From: CAYWKU01 sp964459325
GTDB lineage: Bacteria > RBG-13-61-14 > CAYWKU01
Length of the DNA: 64,000 nucleotides
Assembly: GCA_964459325.1 (NCBI GenBank)
Contig: CAYWKU010000001.1
Location: 124,001 to 188,000 of the forward strand
Direction: 5' to 3'
Below are positions 8,895-17,257 of this stretch, one piece after another (position 1 is the first letter of the stretch; the number at the start of each line of letters is the position of its first letter). The notes beneath the pieces are model-generated. The model saw only the letters and a list, made by a program, of their open reading frames with translations. It searched no databases and was not told where the DNA came from. Position numbers and translations under genes: made by a program.

Positions 8895-10556
8895 ATGGAT
8901 TGTTTGTTTATTCATGCTCCTAAAAGGTCGGCTTTCTATCTCCCCTTCGGAGAGTACATGAATATCAACTATCTCCCCATGGGCCTTCCGGCCATGGCGG
9001 AGCTGCTGGAACGTGAAGGATACGGCACCCGGATACTCCACTTGGGGATCAAGGAAATAATAGCCCCCGACTTCGACCTGGCACACTATCTCGAAAAAAC
9101 AAGCCCCATGGTCGTGGCACTCAGCCTCCACTGGCATTACCAGGCCTACGACGCCATCAACGTTGCGAAGCAGATAAAAATTATATCTCCCGAAACATTC
9201 GTCGTTTTGGGCGGATTCACCGCTTCATACTTCGCCGACGGCATAATGCGGGATTATCCCTTTATCGACGCCGTGGTGCTGGGCCACGCCGACCAGCCCT
9301 TCCTTAAATTGGTGGAGACCCTGAAGAAAGCCGGCGACCTTGGCGATGTGCCGAACTTGCTCTATCGCGGTAGCGGCGGCGCCGTCGAGAAGAGCAGGGG
9401 TATTTATTGTCACACCCCCGAGGATATTGACCAATTGGTCTACGCCAACCTTGATATGCTTGAAGACCACGATTTCTACACCGATGTTTTCGGATTTCCG
9501 TTTGCGTACTGCAAGGAACTTAGCAGGGAGGAAAACAAGCTTCGCCAGACAATGGGTCGGCCATACTTCCCCCTTCTCACCGGCATAGGTTGTCCCGTAA
9601 AATGTACCTTCTGTGGGGGAAACCGGGGAACCCTTTCCAGAATCACGAAGTCTAAGCCCTATATATTCCGGAATCCGGAGCGGGTGCTGGAAGACATCAA
9701 GCGTGCAAAGAAATACGGCTACCAGACAGTAAGTCTCTGCTTTGACCCCACTCCCCAAAAGGACGATTATTACGTGGACCTTATGAAAAGAATCAGGGAC
9801 GAAAGGGTGGAGATAGATTTTTACTTCGAATGCTGGGGGTTGCCCACGGAAAGGTTTGTAAAGGAATTCGGGCGCACTTTTTCATCTGAATACTCGACTC
9901 TGGCCATTTCACCGGAAACCGGTTCCGAAAGGATAAGGAAGCTGAACAAGGGCTACACGTACACCAACCGGGAAATAGAGGACAGTTTGAAAGTAATGGC
10001 CGACGAAAACGTCAGGGCCGACGTATTTTTCTCCTTGGCCCTACCTTACGAAACAATAGTCGAGGCCATGGAAACGCGGGATTTTATTCGTCGCATTACT
10101 TCGCGGTTCAACAACCTGCGGCGGGTAATGACTTGGACGATTCAGATAGAACCGGGTTCGCCCGCTTTCGAGCATCCCGAAGCACACGGAATTGAATCGG
10201 AAAGAAGTGACTTCGCCGATTTCTACGAAGTCCACCGGACAAATCGGGGCGATGCGTACTCGGATCTGGGCTATAAAGTAAAAATTTTTTTTAAAGACGA
10301 CAGGGACAAGGGTTCAATAGCCGAATTTCAAAACGAATTGCAGCACCTGAAGTGTATGGAGTTCTGTTTCATGAGCAAGGACCCGCGGGTTTACGTGAAC
10401 CCGGAGTTGGGGCGGATTAATTGCCTGGAAAGGCGGCGCATGCTGGCTCGGAAACGAGGAATAGTCGAGCCGGATAAACCTATCGGTGAAAATTATAGAT
10501 ACGCCGATGCGGTGAAAGACGACTTGTGCATGGCGCCGACGGGGGGGAAACGATAA
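8895..10556 (+). CDS. B12-binding-type radical SAM protein, first gene of the LuxC/LuxE operon
   Basis: The 553-residue protein has an N-terminal Rossmann-like cobalamin-binding-type domain (residues about 1-170, with the glycine-rich VLGGFTASYF) followed by a radical SAM core with CPVKCTFC (Cys 233, 237, 240). Members of this class methylate unreactive carbons or rearrange substrates using SAM and often methylcobalamin; the substrate cannot be read from sequence. The ATG at 8895 follows the frame's first non-ATG start at 8880 by 15 bases. The stop overlaps the start of the next gene as TAATG. As the first gene of a seven-gene set it may modify the precursor or product of the pathway. Confidence 0.8.
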   Translation: MDCLFIHAPKRSAFYLPFGEYMNINYLPMGLPAMAELLEREGYGTRILHLGIKEIIAPDFDLAHYLEKTSPMVVALSLHWHYQAYDAINVAKQIKIISPETFVVLGGFTASYFADGIMRDYPFIDAVVLGHADQPFLKLVETLKKAGDLGDVPNLLYRGSGGAVEKSRGIYCHTPEDIDQLVYANLDMLEDHDFYTDVFGFPFAYCKELSREENKLRQTMGRPYFPLLTGIGCPVKCTFCGGNRGTLSRITKSKPYIFRNPERVLEDIKRAKKYGYQTVSLCFDPTPQKDDYYVDLMKRIRDERVEIDFYFECWGLPTERFVKEFGRTFSSEYSTLAISPETGSERIRKLNKGYTYTNREIEDSLKVMADENVRADVFFSLALPYETIVEAMETRDFIRRITSRFNNLRRVMTWTIQIEPGSPAFEHPEAHGIESERSDFADFYEVHRTNRGDAYSDLGYKVKIFFKDDRDKGSIAEFQNELQHLKCMEFCFMSKDPRVYVNPELGRINCLERRRMLARKRGIVEPDKPIGENYRYADAVKDDLCMAPTGGKR

Positions 10557-11743
10557 TGCTCGAGCTTGGAACGAAAATTACTGTTATCGACAACACCCTG
10601 CGCGAGGGTGAGCAAACGCCGGGAGTCACGCTTTCCGTTAGCGACAAGCTGGAAATACTCACAGCCCTGTCCGACGCAGGCGTGGCCATAGCCGATATGT
10701 CCATGCCGGTAACGCACCCCGACGAGGAAACTGCGGTGCGCGAAGCCGTCGCCATGGAGCTGCCTATGCGCATCGGGGCAAGCGTTCGCGCCATCAGGGA
10801 CGAAGCGGAACTGGCCTTGAAATGCGGGGCGCAGGAGATTTTCGTAATAGCTCCCGTAAGCGATGTCCACTTGGAAAACAGGCTAAGGATAAGCAGAAAC
10901 GAACTGTTGCGGCGAGTCGAGGACCTTTCCCGGCTGATAGACCAAGCAGGCGCAGTCTGCAATATCGTCGCGGAAGACGCCTCTCGTTCCGATATTCCAT
11001 TTATCGTGGATGCGTTCGAGGCGGGTAGGGCCCATTCGTCCCGGTTCTTCATTTGCGACACGGTGGGACTCATGGCTCCGGGATGTGTGCGGGATATGGT
11101 GAGCCGCTCGAAGGAGGCCCTTGGGCCGGAATTTGAACTCGGAGTTCACTGCCACAACGATTTCGGATTGGCCACCGCCAACACGGTCGCGGCCATCGAG
11201 GAGGGCGCGCTTGCGCCCACGATGACGGTTAACGGTATCGGCGAGCGTGCGGGAAACGCCTCCCTGGTGGAGGTGGTGATGATCGCCCAGGCCCTTTTCA
11301 AACTCGATACCGGCATCCGGGCCGAAAAACTTGTCGGACTGTCGAAACTGGTCGAGGAAAAAACCGGATTCCTTATACCTTCGCACGCTCCCCTCGTCGG
11401 CGCAAACTCGTTCAGACACGAATCCGGTATTCACGTTGACGGCATAAGTAAAAACAGGGCTGCTTATGAGCCTTTTGATCCCGTAACCCTCGACAGGTTT
11501 AGCGAAATAGTGGGTGGTAAGCATTCGGGCAAATCCTACGTAGTGAAAAAACTGGCCGAGCGGGGTGTCGTTGCAGACGACGAAACGATAGACCGGATAT
11601 TGAAACAGGCAAAGGAAAAATCCCTGGTGAGGCACCACGAGGAGTACCAGCGCATAAAAAAAATTATCGAGTCCTATCAACAGGAGCAGTTCGAACATTT
11701 CGAACAATACCTGTGGGACGCGCTCGATGAAATCACCGGGTAA
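10556..11743 (+). CDS. Homocitrate/2-isopropylmalate synthase-like Claisen-condensing enzyme
   Basis: A 395-residue DRE-TIM metallolyase. The N-terminus has DNTLREGEQTPGV (12-24). The REGEQ form is also found in lysine-pathway homocitrate synthases, while NifV and LeuA usually show RDGEQ. The metal-binding HCHNDFG starts at residue 198 and NGIGERAGN at 226. Such enzymes condense acetyl-CoA with a 2-oxoacid to a 2-alkylmalate. The protein stops soon after the catalytic barrel and linker, so it lacks the LeuA-type leucine feedback domain. The start ATG overlaps the previous stop by one base and has a poly-G ribosome site. It is followed directly by aconitase-type subunits, the next two-oxoacid-elongation step. 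The acceptor 2-oxoacid is unknown. Confidence 0.85.
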   Translation: MLELGTKITVIDNTLREGEQTPGVTLSVSDKLEILTALSDAGVAIADMSMPVTHPDEETAVREAVAMELPMRIGASVRAIRDEAELALKCGAQEIFVIAPVSDVHLENRLRISRNELLRRVEDLSRLIDQAGAVCNIVAEDASRSDIPFIVDAFEAGRAHSSRFFICDTVGLMAPGCVRDMVSRSKEALGPEFELGVHCHNDFGLATANTVAAIEEGALAPTMTVNGIGERAGNASLVEVVMIAQALFKLDTGIRAEKLVGLSKLVEEKTGFLIPSHAPLVGANSFRHESGIHVDGISKNRAAYEPFDPVTLDRFSEIVGGKHSGKSYVVKKLAERGVVADDETIDRILKQAKEKSLVRHHEEYQRIKKIIESYQQEQFEHFEQYLWDALDEITG

Positions 11744-11753
11744 CCATTTCCCT

Positions 11754-13016
11754 ATGAACGGGACCGTCACGGGTAAAATTCTGGCCGCACATAGCACCGG
11801 CTCACCCCCGGAGCCTGGCAGTAAATACCTCGACGTCTCACCCGACCTGGTACTTGGACATGACGCCACTTTTTCCCTGCTGCTGGATGACCTGCAGCGA
11901 CTTGGCGGGTCGGGTATCGAACCGGAGAGGCTACTGCTAACCGTCGATCATTTCGCACCGCCGTCGACCATCGAAAGAGCCGCGATATTGAGGAAATTTC
12001 TCGATGCATGTAAAAACATGGGCCTCGGGGAACCGGCGATGCTCGAGGGAATATGTCACCAGTTGCTGCTGGAGGACAACCGATTACAGCCCGGTTCACT
12101 GGTTGTCGGTGCGGACAGTCACACCGTAACGGCCGGTGCGGTGGGCGCACTTTGCACCGGGTATGGCTCCACCGACATTCTGGCGGTTATTCGTACGGGC
12201 CGTATTAAAATGAAAGCGCCCGAAGTAGTGAGGGCCGTCATAACCGGTAAATTCAATCCAAATGTGGATGCGAGAGACCTGGCCCTTGAAATGCTCCGCG
12301 TGCTGGGGGAGGATGGGGCATTATATCGAAGCATCGAGTTTGAGGATCTAACCGAGTGCGGTCTCCAAATGGACGACAGGGCCGCTGTTTGCAACATGGC
12401 CGTCGAGACAGGGGCCAAGTTTGCCCTTTTCATTCCAGATGCCGAGACACGGAGATTCCTCGTAGAGCGTGACGGAGCTGCAAACGCCGACGGCTTCCTT
12501 CGCCCCGACACTGATGCAGATTACGTCGACACAATGAATTTCGACCTTTCCGGGTTGCAGCCGCTGGTGGCCATTCCGTCGTCTCCGGCCAATGTCAAGC
12601 CGGTTGCGGAATTGGAAAAAGTCAATGTGAATCAGGTATTTATAGGCTCCTGTGCCGGTGGAAGGCTTAACGACCTTTACCGCGCAGCGCAAGTGTTGGA
12701 TGGGAGAAAAATAGCACCCGGGGTAAGGCTGGTGGTTACGCCGGCTTCCCGGAAAGTATGGCTGGAAGCCTCAAAAATGGGCATATTGGACAAGCTGGTA
12801 AATGCGGGCGCCGCCGTTACCAATCCGTCCTGCGGAGCGTGTGGAGGTATCGACAAAGGTATACTGGCGGCGGGCGAGGTGTGTGTTTCCACATCCAACC
12901 GCAATTTCAGCGGGCGCATGGGTCATAAGGACGCCAGGATATATCTTGCCGGCCCAATAATCGCTACTGCCAGCGCATTGGCCGGGTACATCGCCGGAAT
13001 TGAGGCCATACAATGA
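11754..13016 (+). CDS. Aconitase/isopropylmalate-isomerase-type large subunit
   Basis: The 420-residue protein keeps the aconitase superfamily signatures: GADSHTVTAGAVGA (about 119-132), GSCAGG with Cys 300, and NPSCGACGG with Cys 360 and 363, the three [4Fe-4S] ligands. These enzymes move a hydroxyl group between neighbouring carbons of a malate derivative. The size and separate small subunit match LeuC/HacA-type enzymes. I start at the ATG at 11754 because family members begin a few residues before GKILAAHS; an in-frame ATG at 11727 would overlap the upstream gene by 17 bases. It overlaps the small subunit by ATGA. The substrate is presumably the product of the preceding condensing enzyme. 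Confidence 0.87.
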   Translation: MNGTVTGKILAAHSTGSPPEPGSKYLDVSPDLVLGHDATFSLLLDDLQRLGGSGIEPERLLLTVDHFAPPSTIERAAILRKFLDACKNMGLGEPAMLEGICHQLLLEDNRLQPGSLVVGADSHTVTAGAVGALCTGYGSTDILAVIRTGRIKMKAPEVVRAVITGKFNPNVDARDLALEMLRVLGEDGALYRSIEFEDLTECGLQMDDRAAVCNMAVETGAKFALFIPDAETRRFLVERDGAANADGFLRPDTDADYVDTMNFDLSGLQPLVAIPSSPANVKPVAELEKVNVNQVFIGSCAGGRLNDLYRAAQVLDGRKIAPGVRLVVTPASRKVWLEASKMGILDKLVNAGAAVTNPSCGACGGIDKGILAAGEVCVSTSNRNFSGRMGHKDARIYLAGPIIATASALAGYIAGIEAIQ

Positions 13017-13501
13017 AAATACGCGGCAGGGCCCTCAAACTCGGCGACAATGTCAACACCGATCTTATCCTGCCGCCGGACTTTTTCAGCCTGGACCCGG
13101 CAAGAAGAAGAATGGGACTTTTAAGCGGATTAGGCCCGGATAAATCGTCCGCCTTCGACCTTGGCGACTCCATAGTATTGGTGGGTGGTCGTAACTTGGG
13201 ATGCGGCTCGAGTAGAGAATCGACGATTATGGCTCTTGCCGATGCCGGGATAAAAGCCGTTATGGCCGAATCCATAGCCCGTATATTTTACAGGAGCGCA
13301 ATGAACAAAGGAGTGCCCGCACTTGTCGCTCCCGACGGCACGAGTATGATAAAGGACGGGCTTGAGTTGGAAATAGACCTCGAGCGCAATTGTATGGCCG
13401 TAGTGGAGGAGGGTGGGGAGGTCGAACTGGAACCCATTGACCCATACTGGCTTGAAATACTTAAAGCCGGTGGAATTACGGGGTATCTGAAAAAGCTTTG
13501 A
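13013..13501 (+). CDS. Aconitase/isopropylmalate-isomerase-type small subunit
   Basis: The 162-residue swivel-domain protein has GDNVNTDLILPPDF (11-24) and GGRNLGCGSSRES (58-70). These correspond to the substrate-contacting loops of LeuD/HacB proteins. In most relatives the last motif reads SSREH; here the His is Thr, a possible hint of altered substrate. It pairs with the large subunit through a 4-base ATGA overlap, so the two are co-translated and form the isomerase. It ends in a TTGA overlap with the flavoprotein gene. Confidence 0.87.
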   Translation: MKIRGRALKLGDNVNTDLILPPDFFSLDPARRRMGLLSGLGPDKSSAFDLGDSIVLVGGRNLGCGSSRESTIMALADAGIKAVMAESIARIFYRSAMNKGVPALVAPDGTSMIKDGLELEIDLERNCMAVVEEGGEVELEPIDPYWLEILKAGGITGYLKKL

Positions 13502-14706
13502 AAACCCGTTTCGATGTTGTAGTTATAGGCGCCGGGCCGGCGGGACTGACCGCCGCTGTACGTGCCAGATGGGTAAAGGGCTATTCGGCCCTGCCGGCAT
13601 CGGCTTGCATTGTTGAATCGGGTCGGCTGGGCGGGTTGCTGGCATGGGGAGGCAGGAGGACCATCACCGGTCCCGGATTAAGAATGGAGGCCCGGACATT
13701 GATCCACGGCCTCGCTTCGGATATAGATTCCCTGCATATACCGGTTCTAAACAATCGGGTCGAAAGTCTGGAAAAACACGGACAGACATTTACAACCGGG
13801 CTTGAAGATAAGACGTTTCTTTTTTCCCGCAGCGTGGTCATCGCAACGGGTTTCAGGGCGCAGGCCAATGAAAGCGAATATCACGGAAAGGGCGTTTTCG
13901 TAACTCAGCGCGGATACTCGTATTTCGCGGAATTGGTCGAGATGGCCGCAAGTTTTGCGAAGGGTGGGAGTCTTGCCGTTTTGGGCGCGTCGAAAACGTC
14001 GAATATGGCCGAACTCTTCAAAGGGCGCAAGCCGGTGTTCATACTTAACGAAAAAGCGGGGCGGATTAATTTGCCGGGAGAGGTACTGTACGGCCGGTTG
14101 GCGGAAGTAAGGGGGAAGGACCGGGTGGAGGGGATCGAAATAATACTGGAATCCGGCAAGCGGCGTTCAATAGAATGCGGTGCGTTGTTGATAGATTATA
14201 ACGCCTTTCAGCTTCAATCCCGCCCTATTCTGTCTGGTTTGAAGCTCGAAACCGGCGAAAGAGGGTTCATAGAAGTGAACAAGCGAATGGAGACTTCGCT
14301 CGATGGAGTCTTCGCAGCGGGAGACATTACCGGCAGATATGCATCTATAGCCGCAGCGCTCGGGGACGGGGTGGTTGCGGGCTTCGGGGCATATCGCCAT
14401 GCCATGAAGATGCGCCTGGGCCACGAGCCATCTCTGTACGCCTACATGCCGCAGGATACCCTAATAACGGCATCATACAGGGACCTGTCTGATATAGACT
14501 CCCAGACTTACATCGAGAGGCTGGCGGCCGTTCCGGAAACGGGCGATGATGGCGAAAAAGCCCTGGCCGAAAATGCCACGGGAGAATTTACCCTTAAGGA
14601 ATGCGCCGTCGCCGCCGGAATCTCAGTTGAAAGAGCGGTGGAAATAGCTAAAATCTGGCTGGAAAACGGGGAATGCACGTTGGGCAGACCCGTTGATTCC
14701 GTGTGA
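13498..14706 (+). CDS. Thioredoxin-reductase-like flavoprotein without CxxC
   Basis: A 402-residue two-dinucleotide-binding flavoprotein: FAD motif VIGAGPAGLTAA (9-20), a second Rossmann region near LAVLGASKTSN and the closing VFAAGDITG. The layout is that of thioredoxin reductase, but where that enzyme has CATC this protein has VFVTQRGYSY, with no cysteine pair. It also has a C-terminal extension (about 330-402) ending in a helix-turn-helix-like stretch, absent from TrxB. Classical disulfide reduction is therefore unlikely; hydride transfer between NAD(P)H, FAD and a pathway intermediate is more probable. The start is TTG, overlapping the previous TGA. The true TrxB at 41130-42071 is a useful contrast. 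Confidence 0.75.
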   Translation: MKTRFDVVVIGAGPAGLTAAVRARWVKGYSALPASACIVESGRLGGLLAWGGRRTITGPGLRMEARTLIHGLASDIDSLHIPVLNNRVESLEKHGQTFTTGLEDKTFLFSRSVVIATGFRAQANESEYHGKGVFVTQRGYSYFAELVEMAASFAKGGSLAVLGASKTSNMAELFKGRKPVFILNEKAGRINLPGEVLYGRLAEVRGKDRVEGIEIILESGKRRSIECGALLIDYNAFQLQSRPILSGLKLETGERGFIEVNKRMETSLDGVFAAGDITGRYASIAAALGDGVVAGFGAYRHAMKMRLGHEPSLYAYMPQDTLITASYRDLSDIDSQTYIERLAAVPETGDDGEKALAENATGEFTLKECAVAAGISVERAVEIAKIWLENGECTLGRPVDSV

Positions 14707-14720
14707 GGTTTTATCACTGA

Positions 14721-15806
14721 ATGACTGATTTAAAAGTGGAAATAGAGAAAGCTATCGAAAGCTCCCCCGACGGATGGTCCGAGGGCCTTTTTGACGACCT
14801 TGCCTTGCGCTCCTTCCACCTGCAATACCACAACATAGGGCCGTATCGTAAGCTGTGCGACGCAAGGGGCAAAAATCCGGAGAATGTTAAAAATTGGTGG
14901 GAGATACCGCACGTTCCGGTGGGAGCTTTCAAACAGTTCCGCATGTTCGTCGGCGAAGAGGGAGAAGTAAAAAAAGAATTCAAAACCAGCGGAACGTCGG
15001 GGTCACAACAGGGTGTTGCCCTGTTCGGTCAAGCGGGCCTGGAGCTCATGGAGAGTTGCATAATCTTCAATGCCCGGCGAATGCTTTTTCCGGACGGTGG
15101 TCGATACCTGATACTGGTGCTGGCGCCCCCTCCGGATGTGGCGGTCCACATGATAATGGCCTATGGCATGCGAATTCTGGTGAGAGAATGGGGTGAGGAC
15201 GGAAGCCGCTTCCTGCTGGGGCAGGGCGGTCTGGACATCGATTCCTTGACATCCACTTTGAAAAAGGCCGAAGAGGAAGGAACTCCGGTGACGCTTATAG
15301 GCGCGTCTTTCGCCTTTGTTAACCTGGCTGACAGGTATTTTTCGCTTGGTGAATCTTTCAAACTGCCCCCCGGGTCGCGGCTCATGGACGCAGGAGGATA
15401 CAAGGGCAAAAGCAGGGAAGTGTCGCGGGGCGATTTCCCCGACCTGGTGGAAAAAACGTTCGGCATTCCCGGTACTTACACAGTGAACCTGCTCGGAATG
15501 ACCGAGCTTGCCAGCCAGTTCTACGACGCTAATCTATACCTGCATCGTCAAGGCGAAATAGCGCGCCGAATCAAGTGGAACGCCCCCTGGACGCGTACCA
15601 GAGCGCTGGACCCCGAAACGCTGGAAACGCTCCAGCCAGGTGAAACCGGTGTGCTCGCTCACATCGATATTGCAAACATGGAAAGGCCGTCGTTTATACT
15701 TACCGATGACCTTGGATACGTTGACAACGACGGCTTTGAGGTAATCGGACGCGCAGCCGACGACCGTAGCAGGGGCTGTTCCGTAACCGTGGACGAAATG
15801 ATGTGA
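14721..15806 (+). CDS. LuxE-like acyl-protein synthetase
   Basis: The 361-residue protein matches the LuxE family of adenylate-forming acyl-protein synthetases: TSGTSG (89-94) is the ATP-binding loop, and a C-terminal RGCSVTVDEMM supplies Cys353, at the place of the acyl-accepting Cys of bioluminescence LuxE. The family activates a carboxylic acid as acyl-AMP and transfers it to its own cysteine, then to LuxC. It starts with ATG 14 bases after the flavoprotein gene and overlaps luxC-like by GTGA. Without luciferase genes here, the acid is presumably a product of the upstream enzymes, not myristate. Confidence 0.85.
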   Translation: MTDLKVEIEKAIESSPDGWSEGLFDDLALRSFHLQYHNIGPYRKLCDARGKNPENVKNWWEIPHVPVGAFKQFRMFVGEEGEVKKEFKTSGTSGSQQGVALFGQAGLELMESCIIFNARRMLFPDGGRYLILVLAPPPDVAVHMIMAYGMRILVREWGEDGSRFLLGQGGLDIDSLTSTLKKAEEEGTPVTLIGASFAFVNLADRYFSLGESFKLPPGSRLMDAGGYKGKSREVSRGDFPDLVEKTFGIPGTYTVNLLGMTELASQFYDANLYLHRQGEIARRIKWNAPWTRTRALDPETLETLQPGETGVLAHIDIANMERPSFILTDDLGYVDNDGFEVIGRAADDRSRGCSVTVDEMM

Positions 15807-17209
15807 ATATGTCTGACTTGGAAGCATATTACCTGCCACCGGGCGTTCAATATTCACCATCAGGTTTCAACACCGTTTTCTCGGGCGATTTGAAGGCCCG
15901 CTACCCCGATATTGACCCATCGTCTCTCAAATCGTTGGCTGATGATCTTAAAAAAGCATCGAAAGCGCTGAAAAAAAAGCCCATCGAAGAAATAATAGCT
16001 GTCCTGGATAGGGCTTCGGAAAAGTGGCTCAATCCGGAATACGAACTGCGGCGCAAAGCTCTCGAATCTATCTCCGGCTGGACCGGTTATTCGGAGGAAA
16101 TTGCCGCGTTGTCCATAGACCTGGAGATGAAATCCAGCCGCTCTTTCCATTTCCGGCGCGCCTTGTCGAGAGAGTTTGGCGACCCGGCCTGCCTGGACGG
16201 TTTTGTGCAGAACTCTCAGTTGGGCGGAAAAAGCATGGCCGTGGGCCCCAACCTGACGGGCGGAATAATGTCGGCAAATATCCCCGCGCTGCCTCATCTT
16301 ACCGTCATGCGCTCGCTGTTGGTCAAATCTTCTTGTTTGGTGCGAGTTTCGGCGGGCGAACCGACATTCCTGCCCATGTACGCCCGCACGCTTGCCGAAA
16401 TAGACGGCCTTATAGGCGATTGCCTGGCGGTGTTATACTGGGAGCGGGAGCGGGACGATATCGAGTGCGCTTTTCTGGAATCAATCGATGCTGTAGTAGT
16501 TTACGGCGGGCCGGAGGCCGTGGCTCATTACGAGGAAAGGGCGCCGCGCAACATTCCGACGCTGTTCCACCGCCACAAGATGGGAGTTGGTATGGTCGGC
16601 CGGGAAATGCTTGATTCCGGCGCCGTCGAGGAATTAAGCCGCGCCATAGCGTGGGATACGGCGGTTTTCGACCAGGAAGCGTGTCTTGCGCCCCATGTTT
16701 ATTATGTAGAGGAGGGCGGCGAAATTTCCCCGGAAAAGCTGGCGGAGTTGGTAGTGCGGAGGTTGGACGAGTTCGCTGCACAATATCCCCCCCGTACGAT
16801 AACGCCGTCGGACAAGGCAATGCTCCGGCAGCATCTGGACGGTCTCGCTATGAGCGGGGAGATTAAGGTGATGGGCGACAACCGCCTGAATTCGCTGGTT
16901 ATTTTTGGAAAAATGGATACTTTTACACCTTCACCTCTTAACCGCATACTGAGAATCGCGCCCGTGGATGAGCTGAATAACGTCCTTCCGGAACTTCAAA
17001 AGGTCTCGAAATATTTGCAGAATGTGGCCGTTGCCGCATCGGAGGAACGCAAGGAGAAGTTGGCGGTAGAGCTGGCTCTCATGGGAGCTTCCCGTATAAC
17101 CGTCCCCGGAAATATGCCGACCCCGTCTATGATGTGGCAGCATGATGGTATGCCTTGCCTAAGTCGTCTGTCCAGGTGGTGTGACCGAGAGGAAACACAA
17201 CCGGGGTAG
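15803..17209 (+). CDS. LuxC-like acyl reductase
   Basis: A 468-residue aldehyde-dehydrogenase-fold protein of the LuxC family. The nucleophilic cysteine lies in DQEACLAPH (Cys294), and MSANIPALPH and VVVYGGPEAV are typical cofactor and substrate loops. LuxC takes the acyl group from LuxE and reduces it with NADPH to the aldehyde. The GTG at 15803 overlaps the luxE-like stop; an ATG lies two codons further on (15809). It is the last gene of the run and faces msrAB across 48 bases. It fixes the chemical end point of the operon as an aldehyde, or a product made from one. Confidence 0.87.
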   Translation: MNMSDLEAYYLPPGVQYSPSGFNTVFSGDLKARYPDIDPSSLKSLADDLKKASKALKKKPIEEIIAVLDRASEKWLNPEYELRRKALESISGWTGYSEEIAALSIDLEMKSSRSFHFRRALSREFGDPACLDGFVQNSQLGGKSMAVGPNLTGGIMSANIPALPHLTVMRSLLVKSSCLVRVSAGEPTFLPMYARTLAEIDGLIGDCLAVLYWERERDDIECAFLESIDAVVVYGGPEAVAHYEERAPRNIPTLFHRHKMGVGMVGREMLDSGAVEELSRAIAWDTAVFDQEACLAPHVYYVEEGGEISPEKLAELVVRRLDEFAAQYPPRTITPSDKAMLRQHLDGLAMSGEIKVMGDNRLNSLVIFGKMDTFTPSPLNRILRIAPVDELNNVLPELQKVSKYLQNVAVAASEERKEKLAVELALMGASRITVPGNMPTPSMMWQHDGMPCLSRLSRWCDREETQPG

Positions 17210-17257
17210 AGAGTATCGCCGAAAAAGTATAGCTTTTTGATTAAGATAGGTATACCT

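Noticed and set aside
14721..17209. Bioluminescence operon
   Set aside because: Only LuxE- and LuxC-like genes are present; no luciferase alpha or beta subunit gene and other neighbours are unrelated.
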